DNA from: Ignavibacteria bacterium
GTDB lineage: Bacteria; Bacteroidota; Ignavibacteria; Kapaibacteriales; Kapaibacteriaceae
DNA length: 64,000 nt
Reading direction: 5' to 3'
Assembly: GCA_016191145.1 (NCBI GenBank)
Contig: JACPPD010000008.1
Coordinates: 111,838 to 175,837 of the forward strand
How positions within the stretch are numbered: the first letter of the stretch is position 1; every line of letters starts with the position of its first letter. A program made the translations under genes and the position numbers. This document shows positions 24,709-35,346 of this stretch, one piece after another. Under the pieces are notes generated by a model. The model made no database searches. It was not told the DNA's origin and was given only the letters and a program-made list of their open reading frames with translations.

Positions 24709-26570
24709 CGCCATTAATAAGAAAACTTAGCATACAGCTTCAGGAATTAACCGAACGTTCGTGGTCGGATTATACAGTTCCCGGAGCATGGGTTGATTCT
24801 CCGTATCCTGTGGAATTCCCGTCGGGCGCTGCATTCCTGCTGCACCAGTTGTCGCTCATTGATTCGCTGGAGCGACGCTACCGGCACCGCGAATGGAAGA
24901 TTGAACGAGCCTTGGCATACAATGGAATGGTACGGCACATTGCATCGTACAACCACGGTCCAAATGCAGAAGCGGAAGGATGGCGCACTACGGGCACGTT
25001 TCTGAAACTCGCCGCCATGGTTCCTTATCTGCTGTCGCTGGGTGTAGACACTCTTGTGCTTTTGCCGATTACGCAGATTGGCACCATCGGACGCAAGGGA
25101 ACACTCGGCTCTCCCTATGCCGTTAAGCATCCGCTGCATCTCGATCCTAACCTGGCTGAACCTTCAATATTGCTATCATCCGAAGATCAGGCTCGCATTC
25201 TGGTAGAGGTGTGTCACCTTGTTGGAATCAAGGTCGTGCTCGAGATTGTTTTGCGCACTGCAAGCGTTGATTCAGATTTAGTGCCGCAGCATCCGGAGTG
25301 GTTTTATTGGATTGACGAAGAATTAGCACTCGAACGGTTTGGAGAGTTTACTCCTCCACAGTTCTCCGCAAAAGACATTAGCGCGATGACTGAACTCGTG
25401 GATAATCATCGGTATATCCAGTTGCCCGAGCCCCCTTTAGAATATCAGGAATTATTCCACACAGCGCCAATCAGAGTGGAGCGCGATGAATTTGGATGGA
25501 AGGGAATTGCGGCAAGAAACAGAAGTCTGCGGATACCGGGAGCATTTGCAGACTGGCCGGTAGATGACAAACAGCCTGTGTGGACAGATGTTACCTATCT
25601 GCGCCTTCACGATCATCCTCGGTACCGGTACATGGCCTACAACACGGTGAGAATGTATGAGCGTGATCTCGAGAAGGATGAATACAGGGCACACACACTT
25701 TGGAATACGATTGCCGGACTCATTCCCTACTACCAGCGCACACTAAACATCGATGGTGCGATGATTGATATGGGGCATGCATTGCCAAGGGATTTACGGC
25801 GACACATGATTGCCGAAGCGCGCGTATCCAAACCGTCGTTCTTATTGTTTGAAGAAAACTTTACTCTCGAAGCTGCATCGAAGTTTGCCGGCTACGATGC
25901 GGCCGTTGGCTATCTGCCGTTCGACGCTATGGATCCGGAAAAGCTGAGAGGTTTTGTGGAGCGTGTATCCCGCGATGAAATCCCGATACGCTACTTCAGT
26001 TCGCCAGAATCGCACAACACACCGCGTGCAGTGTGCCGTGTTAAAGAAAGTGACAATGTTGGAACAGTGTGGTCTGTACTGCGAATTCTTAAGGGGGGAT
26101 TGGGCTTCGTCCATGCCGGCATGGAACTGGAAGAAACTGTTCCGGTGAACACAGGACTCGGCTTTTCTGAAGATGAAATAGAAATGTACACGCCGGATAA
26201 ACTACCGCTGTTTTCTGACGTCCCCCTTCCGTGGGACTCGGCGCCGGCTACGCTTGGCATCATTCGTTCTGTGAATAAAGAACTGTCGTCGTCATCCTGG
26301 TGGGCCTCTGCCTCGGATGACGACGACATTATTGTTATTGACACAAAGAAGCGGGAACTGTTTGCATTTGTGAGAAGACCATACAACGGGCGTCAGGGCA
26401 TTCTCTGCGTTGCCAACCTTAGTTCAGCTTCGGTACGAGAGCGCATTGCACTCCCCAAGGAATCTGGCATCATGTTTCTGGCGCCAAATCTCTTTGTTTC
26501 GCGCGCCGGAAAGGGGATTGCCGTCGAGCTGAGTCCATGGCAGGCCGAATATGTGTTCACTCTTCATTGA
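24705..26570 (+). CDS. GH13-like alpha-glucan enzyme (GlgE/amylase-like)
   Basis: 621 residues with a (beta/alpha)8 GH13 scaffold: LVLLPITQIG near strand 3, GAMIDMGHAL with the nucleophile Asp355, LLFEENF with general acid Glu383 or 384, and SSPESHNTPR (435-440) at region IV. Region IV normally reads HD; here it is HN, with NTP as in GlgE maltosyltransferases. A C-terminal beta-sandwich follows. It probably acts on maltooligosaccharides in the cytosol, as no signal peptide is present. It is translationally coupled to uvrC (ATGA), an odd pairing. Confidence 0.72.
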   Translation: MTPLIRKLSIQLQELTERSWSDYTVPGAWVDSPYPVEFPSGAAFLLHQLSLIDSLERRYRHREWKIERALAYNGMVRHIASYNHGPNAEAEGWRTTGTFLKLAAMVPYLLSLGVDTLVLLPITQIGTIGRKGTLGSPYAVKHPLHLDPNLAEPSILLSSEDQARILVEVCHLVGIKVVLEIVLRTASVDSDLVPQHPEWFYWIDEELALERFGEFTPPQFSAKDISAMTELVDNHRYIQLPEPPLEYQELFHTAPIRVERDEFGWKGIAARNRSLRIPGAFADWPVDDKQPVWTDVTYLRLHDHPRYRYMAYNTVRMYERDLEKDEYRAHTLWNTIAGLIPYYQRTLNIDGAMIDMGHALPRDLRRHMIAEARVSKPSFLLFEENFTLEAASKFAGYDAAVGYLPFDAMDPEKLRGFVERVSRDEIPIRYFSSPESHNTPRAVCRVKESDNVGTVWSVLRILKGGLGFVHAGMELEETVPVNTGLGFSEDEIEMYTPDKLPLFSDVPLPWDSAPATLGIIRSVNKELSSSSWWASASDDDDIIVIDTKKRELFAFVRRPYNGRQGILCVANLSSASVRERIALPKESGIMFLAPNLFVSRAGKGIAVELSPWQAEYVFTLH

Positions 26571-26618
26571 TTCCAATTGTTAAGGAAGGTTAGATTGTGC
26601 ACCGCAACTACATTGCCG

Positions 26619-29600
26619 TCACCATCGCTTGACCCATGAAAGCATCGGAATAATTGGGATATCGGCCTGAGCGGAACCGCTGGCAGATATTCCGATGATG
26701 GTGAAGCCGATTTCGAATGCGTCGGTACTTCTGAAATAGCGTGCTGTAATTGTTATCGGTACGAACGACATCGACCGCATGTAGAACGCTTCACTCGAGA
26801 TTTTCCACTGAGCCGCAAAGCGATAATCGTAAGCAACACCGAATATGACTGCGTTGGCAGAGTATTCCCCTTCGAAGGCTGTTACGTGACGCTTGAATGC
26901 ATACCCTGCATAGAGGTTGAGCCGGCTGTCGTCTGTTCCATAACCCGCAGTCGCCCACAAAGAGTTGAATGTAATGGTTGACTCAAGCTCCTTTGTAATA
27001 TCCTGATCGTAATAACTTTTACCAAATGCATAACCGCCGCCTACGCTTAGAAGCGAATCCACAAACATGCCGTACTTGCCCCCTACAGACCACGCCGAAC
27101 TCAACGAAGCATCGTACCCGGTTGCCCCCAGCCAACGGTTGGGAAGGGGAAGCGCTCCGCCTGCAAACACCATTAGGTTGTCGGTGACGCTGTATCCTGC
27201 CTGCAACCCCAACACATCATAAATGCCCGTGGTAACCGTGCCCTGCCTTGGGACAATTGACGTTGGCAGAATGATGCTCCGGAATGTGGTTGGGTCGGAG
27301 AACGAAACCGAGGGGCCTGTATCGGCGGCGTGGGCAATTGCGGTAATGTGAATCGGCTCGGAGTATTGATCGGTGGTGACTTCGAGGATGCGGCGTACAT
27401 CCCGTACCGACGTCGGGGCGAACGAAAATGTAAGTGTGTGATACGAGTTTGGGTTTACAACAATGGGTGTTGTTGACGTTAGACTGAGTGATTTATCTGC
27501 CGAGGATAATAACTTAATTGAGGTAATAGTAATTGGAAGATCATTGAGGTTGCGGAGAATGGAGTCTGAGACAATTTGCGAGACGATGCCTACGGGATAT
27601 GTGCCGAGATCGATGGTGTCGGCATCTGTCCCTATAACGCTCTTGAGTCCAACACCCGAAAGGCTCGCAGTTATCCTTCCTCCGTTTGTTGCTGCCGATG
27701 CAACGGCATTCCTTCGGCCAACCGCACGCGGATGAAAGGAAAACGAAATTGCCGCCGTTTGTTTTGGAGGAATAACGAGTTCCGACTCGCTGGAAATACT
27801 GAAGTCGCCAACGTTTCCGCTCTCGATAATAAGATTGTTTACGATGAGCGTGTCGACAGAAGTGTTTTCGATAGCTGCCGAGACGATTGTATCAAAGGCC
27901 TGGCCTACGAAACGTCCGGCAAAGACGACGTCTTGCATTTTCCCTGTTGGACGGTACAGTGCCCATAGGTTATCGCTTACATCCTGCTGAAGCAGCGGTT
28001 CGTTGAGTGCATAAATGGCAACGTTCAGATCGCGATTGATAACGGCGATCCGCGTTCCGTCTGCAGGAAACGTGGGGTCGCCCTCTGCGCGCGGCAACAC
28101 TGCTGTCTGAACTCCTGTGTAGGCATTGAGAACAGTTACCTTGGAGAGCGTAGAGATATACATCAAGCCGCCATTGCTCAGAAACCCTGCGCCGGAAGCT
28201 CCGCCAACATCGCTGGCTCTACGCATGGAGACGACTGGACGCGCCGTGGCCACGTCGTAAACAACCGTCATATCGGTAGCTCTTTCTACGGCTATCCTGT
28301 ATCCGTCTGGAGAAAAAGCCAAATAGGTGTTGTCGTTGATGTACTGGCGCCGTGCCACTTCTGCATGCCGCTTTCCCGTTGTGGCGTCCCATAGAGACGA
28401 GGCTCCATTGTCGGTTGAGAGTGCAACAAGATTTCCATCCGGCGAGAAGACTGCATCGAATGTTCGCTTCGAGTTGTCGACACGGATAACGATAGAATCA
28501 TCGTCTCGCGAGAGATCGTCGATTACTACAGATCCGTCGCGACCAGATAACGCGATTCGTTTGCCATCGGGCGACATTGAGGCGAACGTAACGTCGCGCC
28601 CTCTATGAGGCACCGAATTTACAACGCTGCCGCTAAGAAGATTGATGATTTCAGTTGTGTCGGAGCCTCCACGGGCAGCTAACAATACCTTGCTATATTT
28701 ATCAATTTGGCTATTAATAAAATTTGATCGAAATGATCTGGACCATCGGAGCTTTCCCGACGGGATTTCGAATACGGTTATAGACTTGTGATCCCACGCT
28801 GCCAGCGACGCTCCATCTGGCGCAAACGTCAGAAAGTCTCCCGTTCCCAATTCCCGTATCAGCGTACCCGTCTTTGCATTCCACAATTTGACGGTAGGGG
28901 GCTGTGCACGAGAGCCCGGAGCGCCAGTGTATTCCGATGTGGCAATCGTTTCGCCATCGGGAGCAAACGCTACGCGAAAGAACTTTTTCCCTGGAATCAC
29001 AATCAGCGGGTTTGGCGTCTGCGGTGTGTCTTTGATGTGGGTAACGCGAGCAAGGCATGAATCTGAGGGCAATTTTGTGGCGCGCCAAATAGTGCTGTTC
29101 TTAATTCCGCCGTCGGTAACCGTCGTCCATTCAAATCCTGCATTTGTCGAGACTTCAACCCTCACTGGCACATCGGGCGGCAAACCCTCCCAACGAATTG
29201 GCACCTGCGACCGCACAAGGAAACGCTCGCCGCCATTGGGATGCACAACACGCAGTGTTGCCTTCAGCGGTTTTATTGCTGCGCTGCCCGTTGTTAAATA
29301 AAATGATGGAAGGGGGCATGGAATTGCATTGAACGTTACCCTGCCGACTTGATATGCACTGTCGGAAGATTTTCGGGTAACGCGTACGCGCAGCGAATCA
29401 CCGCGCGCTATGGTTGCGGGCAGCAAGCCTGCGTCGATCGAAAACACATCTGGCCGGTCAACCTGAATTGTGCTAATGGTAACGGACGTCGCGCCCGCTG
29501 TTACTGAAAAATATTTGCTGTTCAGTGTGTCGGTTCCAAACGATAGCGCCAGTGGGCTGAACGTTGCTCCAGCCATCATCTGCGTAGGAACGGGTTGCGA

Positions 29601-30503
29601 CTGCTCATATCTGGCGTCGGCAATTTGGAACGTAACGGTGCGCCGAGTTTCGCACGTGGGCGGAGATTGCCATGTAACGGTGCATCCGCTGGCTCCCGAT
29701 GCATGCGCAAAGATTCTCCTGTATGCCATGATTGCTTCGTCCACGGTAGTCACTCTGTCGAACCACAATCCTCCGGTGCCCGTTGCGATTTCTTTGAGTA
29801 CTGCTGGCATGAACATACCCAGCGTGACGCAGTAAACCGTGACGTTGTTCTTGTTGGCAAGAGCAATAACCTTTTGGGCATCGACGTGGCCGTAGCCATC
29901 TGTAAGAAACACCAGAACGCGGCGCTTGCTCCCCTGAGATGCAATGGCTATGCCCCCTTCGGAATCATCTATCAGACCTTCCGTATAGTCGGTGCCGCCG
30001 TGCGGAGCGATATCTGAAATAATTTTAGTAAGGTCGGCTTTATCGCGCGTAAAACCTGTGCGGAGCGAAGCGACATGATCGAACACCGTAATGGCGCATT
30101 CCGAGCTGTCGCTGAGCGCTTCCACCCACGCCTGCGCTGCAGCGCGTGCGAGAACGATGTTGGGTCCGCCAAACTTCATGGAACCAGAAACATCGATAGT
30201 AAGCACCGATGAAACATGAACAGCAGGGAAGACTGGCGGACATTGTACGTCAATGACTCTTGCAGTTCCGATGCCCGATCCCTCATTGATGGTGAGATCG
30301 GCGAGTGAAAACGGAACGATCTGTCCCTTGTCGTTGAAATACAAAACAGTCGCTCTCGATACACCGTTTGAGTCTGTCGTAATGTTTTGAACAAATAACG
30401 TCCCACTGATGCAGGGGGCTACGGGAAAGAAAAGAAGCAGCGGCAAAACAACGCGACGGTATAGGTTAATAAGGCGAACCAGCGATGCTATGCGAAGCAG
30501 CAT
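26619..30503 (-). CDS. 1294-aa surface protein: VWA, beta-propeller, Ig-like domains, C-terminal barrel
   Basis: The N-terminus has a signal-like hydrophobic segment (16-35). A von Willebrand A domain follows with MIDAS DVSGS at 104-108 and LTDGYGH. Next come a sandwich region with two conserved Cys, a domain beginning VHPNGGERF, a WD40-like propeller (about 520-830, repeated FSPDG-type motifs), choice-of-anchor-D-type Ig-like repeats (about 850-1090) and a last 200 residues of glycine/aromatic strands ending SWVKRW that read like an outer-membrane barrel. A surface adhesion or sensing protein anchored by its own barrel is inferred. The start overlaps the holB stop (TAATG). Confidence 0.78.
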   Translation of the reverse strand: MLLRIASLVRLINLYRRVVLPLLLFFPVAPCISGTLFVQNITTDSNGVSRATVLYFNDKGQIVPFSLADLTINEGSGIGTARVIDVQCPPVFPAVHVSSVLTIDVSGSMKFGGPNIVLARAAAQAWVEALSDSSECAITVFDHVASLRTGFTRDKADLTKIISDIAPHGGTDYTEGLIDDSEGGIAIASQGSKRRVLVFLTDGYGHVDAQKVIALANKNNVTVYCVTLGMFMPAVLKEIATGTGGLWFDRVTTVDEAIMAYRRIFAHASGASGCTVTWQSPPTCETRRTVTFQIADARYEQSQPVPTQMMAGATFSPLALSFGTDTLNSKYFSVTAGATSVTISTIQVDRPDVFSIDAGLLPATIARGDSLRVRVTRKSSDSAYQVGRVTFNAIPCPLPSFYLTTGSAAIKPLKATLRVVHPNGGERFLVRSQVPIRWEGLPPDVPVRVEVSTNAGFEWTTVTDGGIKNSTIWRATKLPSDSCLARVTHIKDTPQTPNPLIVIPGKKFFRVAFAPDGETIATSEYTGAPGSRAQPPTVKLWNAKTGTLIRELGTGDFLTFAPDGASLAAWDHKSITVFEIPSGKLRWSRSFRSNFINSQIDKYSKVLLAARGGSDTTEIINLLSGSVVNSVPHRGRDVTFASMSPDGKRIALSGRDGSVVIDDLSRDDDSIVIRVDNSKRTFDAVFSPDGNLVALSTDNGASSLWDATTGKRHAEVARRQYINDNTYLAFSPDGYRIAVERATDMTVVYDVATARPVVSMRRASDVGGASGAGFLSNGGLMYISTLSKVTVLNAYTGVQTAVLPRAEGDPTFPADGTRIAVINRDLNVAIYALNEPLLQQDVSDNLWALYRPTGKMQDVVFAGRFVGQAFDTIVSAAIENTSVDTLIVNNLIIESGNVGDFSISSESELVIPPKQTAAISFSFHPRAVGRRNAVASAATNGGRITASLSGVGLKSVIGTDADTIDLGTYPVGIVSQIVSDSILRNLNDLPITITSIKLLSSADKSLSLTSTTPIVVNPNSYHTLTFSFAPTSVRDVRRILEVTTDQYSEPIHITAIAHAADTGPSVSFSDPTTFRSIILPTSIVPRQGTVTTGIYDVLGLQAGYSVTDNLMVFAGGALPLPNRWLGATGYDASLSSAWSVGGKYGMFVDSLLSVGGGYAFGKSYYDQDITKELESTITFNSLWATAGYGTDDSRLNLYAGYAFKRHVTAFEGEYSANAVIFGVAYDYRFAAQWKISSEAFYMRSMSFVPITITARYFRSTDAFEIGFTIIGISASGSAQADIPIIPMLSWVKRW

Positions 30504-31663
30504 TATACAGCAGCGGTTTGGCGTGTTGTGTAAAGGATTCGTCTGATATCGACGAGTGTGGTGAGCAGAACGAGCGATGGGGAGACGTTACGTCTGATAT
30601 CTCTGGAGGCACGTTCCACAGATGTAAGGCACAGCGCGAGGTCGGCCGTTCCAAACGAAGCTGAAAATTTTTGAAGCGCTTCGGTCTGATCAATGTTGGC
30701 AACGATATCAACCGTTCCGCTCGACTCAACGAGCTGAGTATCGCGGATCCATAATGCTAAAAATTGCAATAATCGAAGAATGCGCTTCTGATCCTTAACC
30801 TCTGTTGACAGTTGAATAGCATCGGCGAGTGCTACTCGATATTTCTGACCCTTAAGAGCGGCACGCAGTAAGTTCAGCGCTTCTGTGCGCTCGGCATTCA
30901 TATCCTCGGTCAGAAAGGAACGTGCCCGGATGATGTCGCCATCGGCAAAACGCGCAACAACGCGAGCCTCTTCTATCGGACAATCGTGATGGTTAACGAG
31001 ATAGTCTGTAACATCGGCCTCAGCAAGTGGAGGGACGAACAATTCCTGGCAACGGGAGGAAATTGTGGGGAGGATGCGGACAGGATTTTGCGTAGTTAGT
31101 ATGATGGTTACATCGAGATGCGGCTCTTCAAGTGTCTTCAGAAACGCATTGGAGGCTTCGGTATTCATTTCGTCGGCATGATGCACAATAACAATTCGTT
31201 TTCCGGCCTGCACCGACGACAGCGACAGTGATCTTTTCAAATTCCGGATTTGTGAAATGCGAATCTGCATGGCATTTCGCAATCCAAAAGGTTCGTACGG
31301 ATCCTGCGCAATTGTTCTCAGCTGCGCCGACAATTCTTCCAGTACATCATCGGGTAAATCCTGTTCGGAGTCGAACTTTCCCGTGGGCAGCGCAGTGAGG
31401 ATTGTCACATCCGGGTGCTGCAATGTAGAAGTCTGCACGCACGATCTGCATACGCCGCACGCTTCGGTGAAAGCGGCATGCGCACCAGAATCGGCGGCAG
31501 CAACCGTTCGGGGATTGCTGCAAACAGCAAGGCGTGCAAAGTCGAGCGCCAAAGCAAGAGTACCGTATCCGTCGGCGCCTACAAACAACATTGCATGCGG
31601 AATCCTGCCATCGGGAATCATTTTCGACAGTCGGCTGCGTATTGTAAGATGCCCAATCACCAT
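30503..31663 (-). CDS. holB: DNA polymerase III delta' subunit
   Basis: 386 residues, clamp-loader AAA+ fold. The N-terminus HAMLFVGADGYGTLALAL has a degenerate Walker A lacking GKT, as in delta' proteins that do not hydrolyse ATP. Zinc cluster CGVCRSC, sensor-1-like TTQNP and the SRC motif ISSRCQEL are present. It loads the sliding clamp with the gamma/tau and delta subunits. The C-terminal collar domain is helical. Its stop overlaps the start of the giant VWA gene, a chance pairing in function. Confidence 0.88.
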   Translation of the reverse strand: MVIGHLTIRSRLSKMIPDGRIPHAMLFVGADGYGTLALALDFARLAVCSNPRTVAAADSGAHAAFTEACGVCRSCVQTSTLQHPDVTILTALPTGKFDSEQDLPDDVLEELSAQLRTIAQDPYEPFGLRNAMQIRISQIRNLKRSLSLSSVQAGKRIVIVHHADEMNTEASNAFLKTLEEPHLDVTIILTTQNPVRILPTISSRCQELFVPPLAEADVTDYLVNHHDCPIEEARVVARFADGDIIRARSFLTEDMNAERTEALNLLRAALKGQKYRVALADAIQLSTEVKDQKRILRLLQFLALWIRDTQLVESSGTVDIVANIDQTEALQKFSASFGTADLALCLTSVERASRDIRRNVSPSLVLLTTLVDIRRILYTTRQTAAV

Positions 31664-31716
31664 GCAGAGCTGAACACGAATAAAGTTTGTTGAATGATGT
31701 ATGGCAAATATCGCTT

Positions 31717-31724
31717 TATCTTAG
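31717..31724 (+). promoter_or_regulatory. possible promoter core TATCTTAG
   Basis: An 8-mer 26 bp before the response-regulator ATG. The same 8-mer precedes infC, and TATCTTTG precedes sprA. No clear -35/-33 element is seen at normal spacing. Confidence 0.3.
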
Positions 31725-31750
31725 AGTATGGGAGTTTCGGATTACACGGC

Positions 31751-32422
31751 ATGAGAATATTAGTCGTAGAAGATGAACGCAAGGTTGCCAGCTTTATCAA
31801 GCGGGGATTAGAGGAGGAGCGCTATATCGTTGAAACCGCTTCCGACGGAGAAGAAGGGTTACGTCTGGCGATGGAAAACGAATTCGACGCACTTGTGCTC
31901 GACGTGATGCTGCCCAAACTCGACGGGTACAGCATTGTAAAGGCGTTAAGGGAAGAGGGGAGATCGACGCCCATCCTAATGTTAACGGCACGCGGTACCA
32001 TGGAAGATCGGGTGCAGGGACTCGACCTCGGCGCCGACGATTATCTTGCAAAGCCGTTTCATTTCGAAGAGCTGGCCGCACGTCTGCGGTCCATCCTGCG
32101 CCGATCCAGCACCGATAAAACAACGCGCCTGCAGGTTGGCGATCTCGAACTCGACCTCGTTACGCACTTTGCCTACCGGGAAGGAAAGGAGATAGAGCTG
32201 ACAACAAAGGAGTATGCACTTTTGGAATACCTGTTACGGAACAGGGGGCGTATCCTCTCGCGCAGCATGATTATGCAGCATGTTTGGAAGCACAATTTCG
32301 ACCCCGAGTCAAATATTATCGATGTTTACATTAAACGTCTGCGTCAGAAAATAGAACGCCCGGACCAGCCGCAGATAATTCTAAGTATTCGGGGAGTAGG
32401 ATACAGGGTAAAGGAAGAATAA
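31751..32422 (+). CDS. OmpR/PhoB-family response regulator
   Basis: 223 residues from ATG 31751 (MRILVVEDERKVA). Receiver domain: acidic pair ED, phospho-acceptor Asp in LVLDVMLPKLDG, Thr in MLTARG, Lys in AKPFHFEEL. The C-terminal winged helix has TTKEYALLEYLLRNRGRILSR and SIRGVGYRVKEE. It binds promoter DNA when phosphorylated. No histidine kinase is adjacent, so it is an orphan here. Closest type is the CusR/MprA-like group. An upstream in-frame ATG exists at 31694 but adds residues not found in the family. Confidence 0.92.
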   Translation: MRILVVEDERKVASFIKRGLEEERYIVETASDGEEGLRLAMENEFDALVLDVMLPKLDGYSIVKALREEGRSTPILMLTARGTMEDRVQGLDLGADDYLAKPFHFEELAARLRSILRRSSTDKTTRLQVGDLELDLVTHFAYREGKEIELTTKEYALLEYLLRNRGRILSRSMIMQHVWKHNFDPESNIIDVYIKRLRQKIERPDQPQIILSIRGVGYRVKEE

Positions 32423-32447
32423 ACGGCCGATTCGACGTCAAAGAAGT

Positions 32448-32627
32448 TTATCGCACTTCTTTGTGTAAGGTATGACGCCTTAAAAACGGATTATACTTCT
32501 TTACTTCAAGCCGTTCTGTAGTGTTTTGCTTGTTTTTCATCGTGGTGTAGCGCGACGCCGGTTTGCCTTCTTTCTTGGCTTCCGTGCATTCTACAGTGAT
32601 GATAACGCGTGCGCCTTTTTTGGCCAT
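32448..32627 (-). CDS. rpmG: 50S ribosomal protein L33
   Basis: 59 residues: starts [17 protein letters not shown] and ends in [14 protein letters not shown], a standard bacterial L33. It has only one Cys (VECTE), so it is a zinc-free form. GGAG stands 7 bases before the ATG. The gene is convergent with the response regulator, with 25 bp between stops, and lies downstream of lon in the opposite order of transcription start (55 bp after the lon stop). Confidence 0.93.
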   Translation of the reverse strand: MAKKGARVIITVECTEAKKEGKPASRYTTMKNKQNTTERLEVKKYNPFLRRHTLHKEVR

Positions 32628-32682
32628 AACGATGCTCCGACGTATGAGTTCAGGTTTAGCTAAACCGTAAAAATATGAAGAC

Positions 32683-35235
32683 TTACGCTTTTCTCAAACG
32701 CTTGGCTGCCGCTTTTCCGCCTGGCTTGCCATTTTTGACGGCTGAACGCTTGGCATTCTTACCAACCTGTACACTGCGTACGGCAATTGGTTTTCGTTTT
32801 ACCTCTGCATCGGGAAACGCCACGGGTACAGCATCTGCAATTGTATTGACGTAAACGATTTCGAGATCATCGGTAACAGCTGGTTGCAGGTCTGCCACGT
32901 CTGTACGATTCATTTCCGGTACAAGTACTGTGGTAACGCCAACGCGCTTAGCTGCGAGAAGCTTTTCGTTGAGACCTCCGATGGCAAGGATCTGACCTCG
33001 CAGCGTTACTTCACCCGTCATGGCAAGATCGCCCCGTATAGGTCTGCCGGAGGCGGCGCTAAGTAAGGCAAGCGTCATGGTAATACCTGCCGAAGGTCCG
33101 TCCTTAGGTATGGCGCCTTCCGGAACGTGTACATGGATTTCTTTTCCTTTGGAGAAATCGGGGTCGAGCCCAAAGCGTGCAAAGTCGCTTCTCAAATACG
33201 AGAGTGCTGCCATGGCAGACTCCTTCATCACATCTCCGAGTTTTCCGGTTAGAGTCAGCTTTTCCACACCTGGCATGAAGGTTACTTCCACGGGCAGCGT
33301 ATCGCCCCCTACAGAAGTCCAGGCAAGGCCGCGGGCAACTCCAACTTTATCCGTGAGCTCTTCTTTTCGTTCCTTGAATTTCGGAGCTTTTAGGAATTTC
33401 TCAACATCTTTAGTATCTATTTTCCAGATGCGTCGCTTGAGTTTTTTAAAAGAAGGAGAATGCCGAACATCTCCATCCTTGCTCGAAGAATTCTTCGAGG
33501 CTTCGGTAACAATCTCCGTGGTAAGCTTGCGAAGTATTCCCGCAATTTCTCGTTCCATATTCCTCACGCCGGCTTCGCGAGTGTAGTTGCGGATGATGCT
33601 GCGCAATGCGTCGTCCGAAAAACGGATGTCGAAGCCTTTCAGGCCATGCCGTTCAAGCAGTTTGGGCATGATGTGCCGTTTTGCGATTTCCGTTTTTTCC
33701 GGTTCGAGGTAACTCGAGAGTTCAATGACTTCGAGTCTGTCGAGTAAGGGGGCGGGTATTTCGAAGCGGACGTTTGCCGTAGCAATGAAGAGCACATTCG
33801 ACAAGTCGTAATCAACTTCGAGGTAGTGATCGTTGAAAGCTGAGTTTTGTTCGGGGTCGAGAACTTCCAGCAGCGCCGACGACGGGTCGCCTCTGAAGTC
33901 CATGCTCATCTTATCAATTTCATCGAGGAGAATCACCGGATTGGATGTGCCGGCGCGCTTCATTGCCTGTACTATTTTTCCGGGCATGGCGCCGATATAT
34001 GTTCTTCTGTGTCCGCGTATTTCTGCCTCGTCTCTCACGCCCCCTAACGAAATGCGAACAAATGTTCTGCCCATGGCACGTGCAATGGACTTGGCGAGCG
34101 ATGTTTTGCCAACACCGGGCGGACCTACAAAGCAGAGAATCTGACCGCGTATGGTACCAACGAGATTCAGTACGGAGATGTATTCGAGGATTCGTTCTTT
34201 TGGTTTAGTGAGATCGTAATGATCTTCGTCGAGAATTTGCCGAACATGCGTGATGTTTAAATCGTCCTTTGAACGCTTCGACCACGGCACAGACGTGAGG
34301 ACTTCCAGCCATGTGCGGTTAACGGCGAATTCCGGAGACATGGATGGTGTTTTTTTCAGCCGTTCGAATTCTTCCAGCGCCTTTGTTTTAACGGGATCGG
34401 GCAATCCTGCGCTTTCGATTTGATCCTTAAGCGGGCTTAACTCAGGGCCGCCGTCGTCTTCGTCGCCCAGCTCTTTCTGAAGTGCTCGAATTTGTTCCTG
34501 AATAAAATATTTCCGCTGCGATTTCTGAATCTGGTCCTGAACCTTCGTATCTATTTCTGCTTCGAGCTTCAGCAATTCCAGTTCGCTCGATATCATTTGG
34601 ATAAGTTCTACATACTGATCTATGAGAGTATTAGCAGTGAGAATTTTTTGTTTGACTTCTACCTTCTGCTGAACATTTGCTGCAGCGTAGAAAAGTTTTC
34701 TTACAGGATCATCAATGTTATCAAAGGCGCTCAAGACTTCTGGAGGAAGATTCCTGTGGTTCTTTACGTATTCTTCAAAAAGCTCCGTTGCATGGCGCAC
34801 GAGTGCGGTAAGCTGCCTGTCGTTTTCGTCTGCAACGATGCTTTTCATTTTCACGCGTGCTTCAAGAAACGGGTCCTCTCGGATTGTCTCGATGATTTTT
34901 CCGGGGAACATTCCTTCCACGAGGACTTTAAGCAGGTTGTTTGGCAGACGCAGAACTTGCAGCACCTTGGCAACAGTGCCGTGAACATGCAGATCTGAGA
35001 ACCCGGGGTCGTCTGTTTGCGCGGTTTTCTGAGAAACGAGAAATGCGTATTTGTCGCGCTCAAGTGCATGTGCAACAGCTTTGAGCGACGATGCGCGACC
35101 AATCAGCACAGGAAAGATCATGTGCGGATAGATCACGATATCGCGTAACGGCAATACGGGTAATTCTTCTGGAACCGCAGTGGGTCGGCGTTCAGCTTGT
35201 TCGATGGTAGAAAGGACTTCGTCGGGCGTTGTCAT
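32683..35235 (-). CDS. lon: ATP-dependent protease Lon
   Basis: 850 residues. N-terminal LON substrate-binding domain (about 22-215), coiled coil, AAA+ module with Walker [10 protein letters not shown] at 371-379 and Walker B ILLDEIDK, and a C-terminal Ser-Lys protease domain (PKDGPSAGI with the catalytic Ser, and a downstream Lys). It degrades misfolded and regulatory proteins in the cytosol. Between the AAA+ and protease parts there is a Ser/Lys-rich linker, and a basic tail ([17 protein letters not shown]) extends the C-terminus. TAATTTTG, four bases before the ATG, matches the Bacteroidota -7 element and could give a leaderless or very short-leader message. Confidence 0.96.
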   Translation of the reverse strand: MTTPDEVLSTIEQAERRPTAVPEELPVLPLRDIVIYPHMIFPVLIGRASSLKAVAHALERDKYAFLVSQKTAQTDDPGFSDLHVHGTVAKVLQVLRLPNNLLKVLVEGMFPGKIIETIREDPFLEARVKMKSIVADENDRQLTALVRHATELFEEYVKNHRNLPPEVLSAFDNIDDPVRKLFYAAANVQQKVEVKQKILTANTLIDQYVELIQMISSELELLKLEAEIDTKVQDQIQKSQRKYFIQEQIRALQKELGDEDDGGPELSPLKDQIESAGLPDPVKTKALEEFERLKKTPSMSPEFAVNRTWLEVLTSVPWSKRSKDDLNITHVRQILDEDHYDLTKPKERILEYISVLNLVGTIRGQILCFVGPPGVGKTSLAKSIARAMGRTFVRISLGGVRDEAEIRGHRRTYIGAMPGKIVQAMKRAGTSNPVILLDEIDKMSMDFRGDPSSALLEVLDPEQNSAFNDHYLEVDYDLSNVLFIATANVRFEIPAPLLDRLEVIELSSYLEPEKTEIAKRHIMPKLLERHGLKGFDIRFSDDALRSIIRNYTREAGVRNMEREIAGILRKLTTEIVTEASKNSSSKDGDVRHSPSFKKLKRRIWKIDTKDVEKFLKAPKFKERKEELTDKVGVARGLAWTSVGGDTLPVEVTFMPGVEKLTLTGKLGDVMKESAMAALSYLRSDFARFGLDPDFSKGKEIHVHVPEGAIPKDGPSAGITMTLALLSAASGRPIRGDLAMTGEVTLRGQILAIGGLNEKLLAAKRVGVTTVLVPEMNRTDVADLQPAVTDDLEIVYVNTIADAVPVAFPDAEVKRKPIAVRSVQVGKNAKRSAVKNGKPGGKAAAKRLRKA

Positions 35236-35275
35236 AAGCCAAAATTACAAAAATGCCATAAGCCCCTTCCCATTC

Positions 35276-35306
35276 TTGCACATAGATTTGGTCTGCCGTA
35301 TCTTAG
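35276..35306 (+). promoter_or_regulatory. probable promoter of the infC operon
   Basis: TTGCAC, a 17-base spacer and TATCTT form a sigma-70-like pair about 40 bp before the infC start. The downstream box extends to TATCTTAG, also seen upstream of the response regulator. Confidence 0.4.
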
Positions 35307-35346
35307 CATTCTTTGCAAATAACTGTTCATAATCAAAGGCTTCTCA

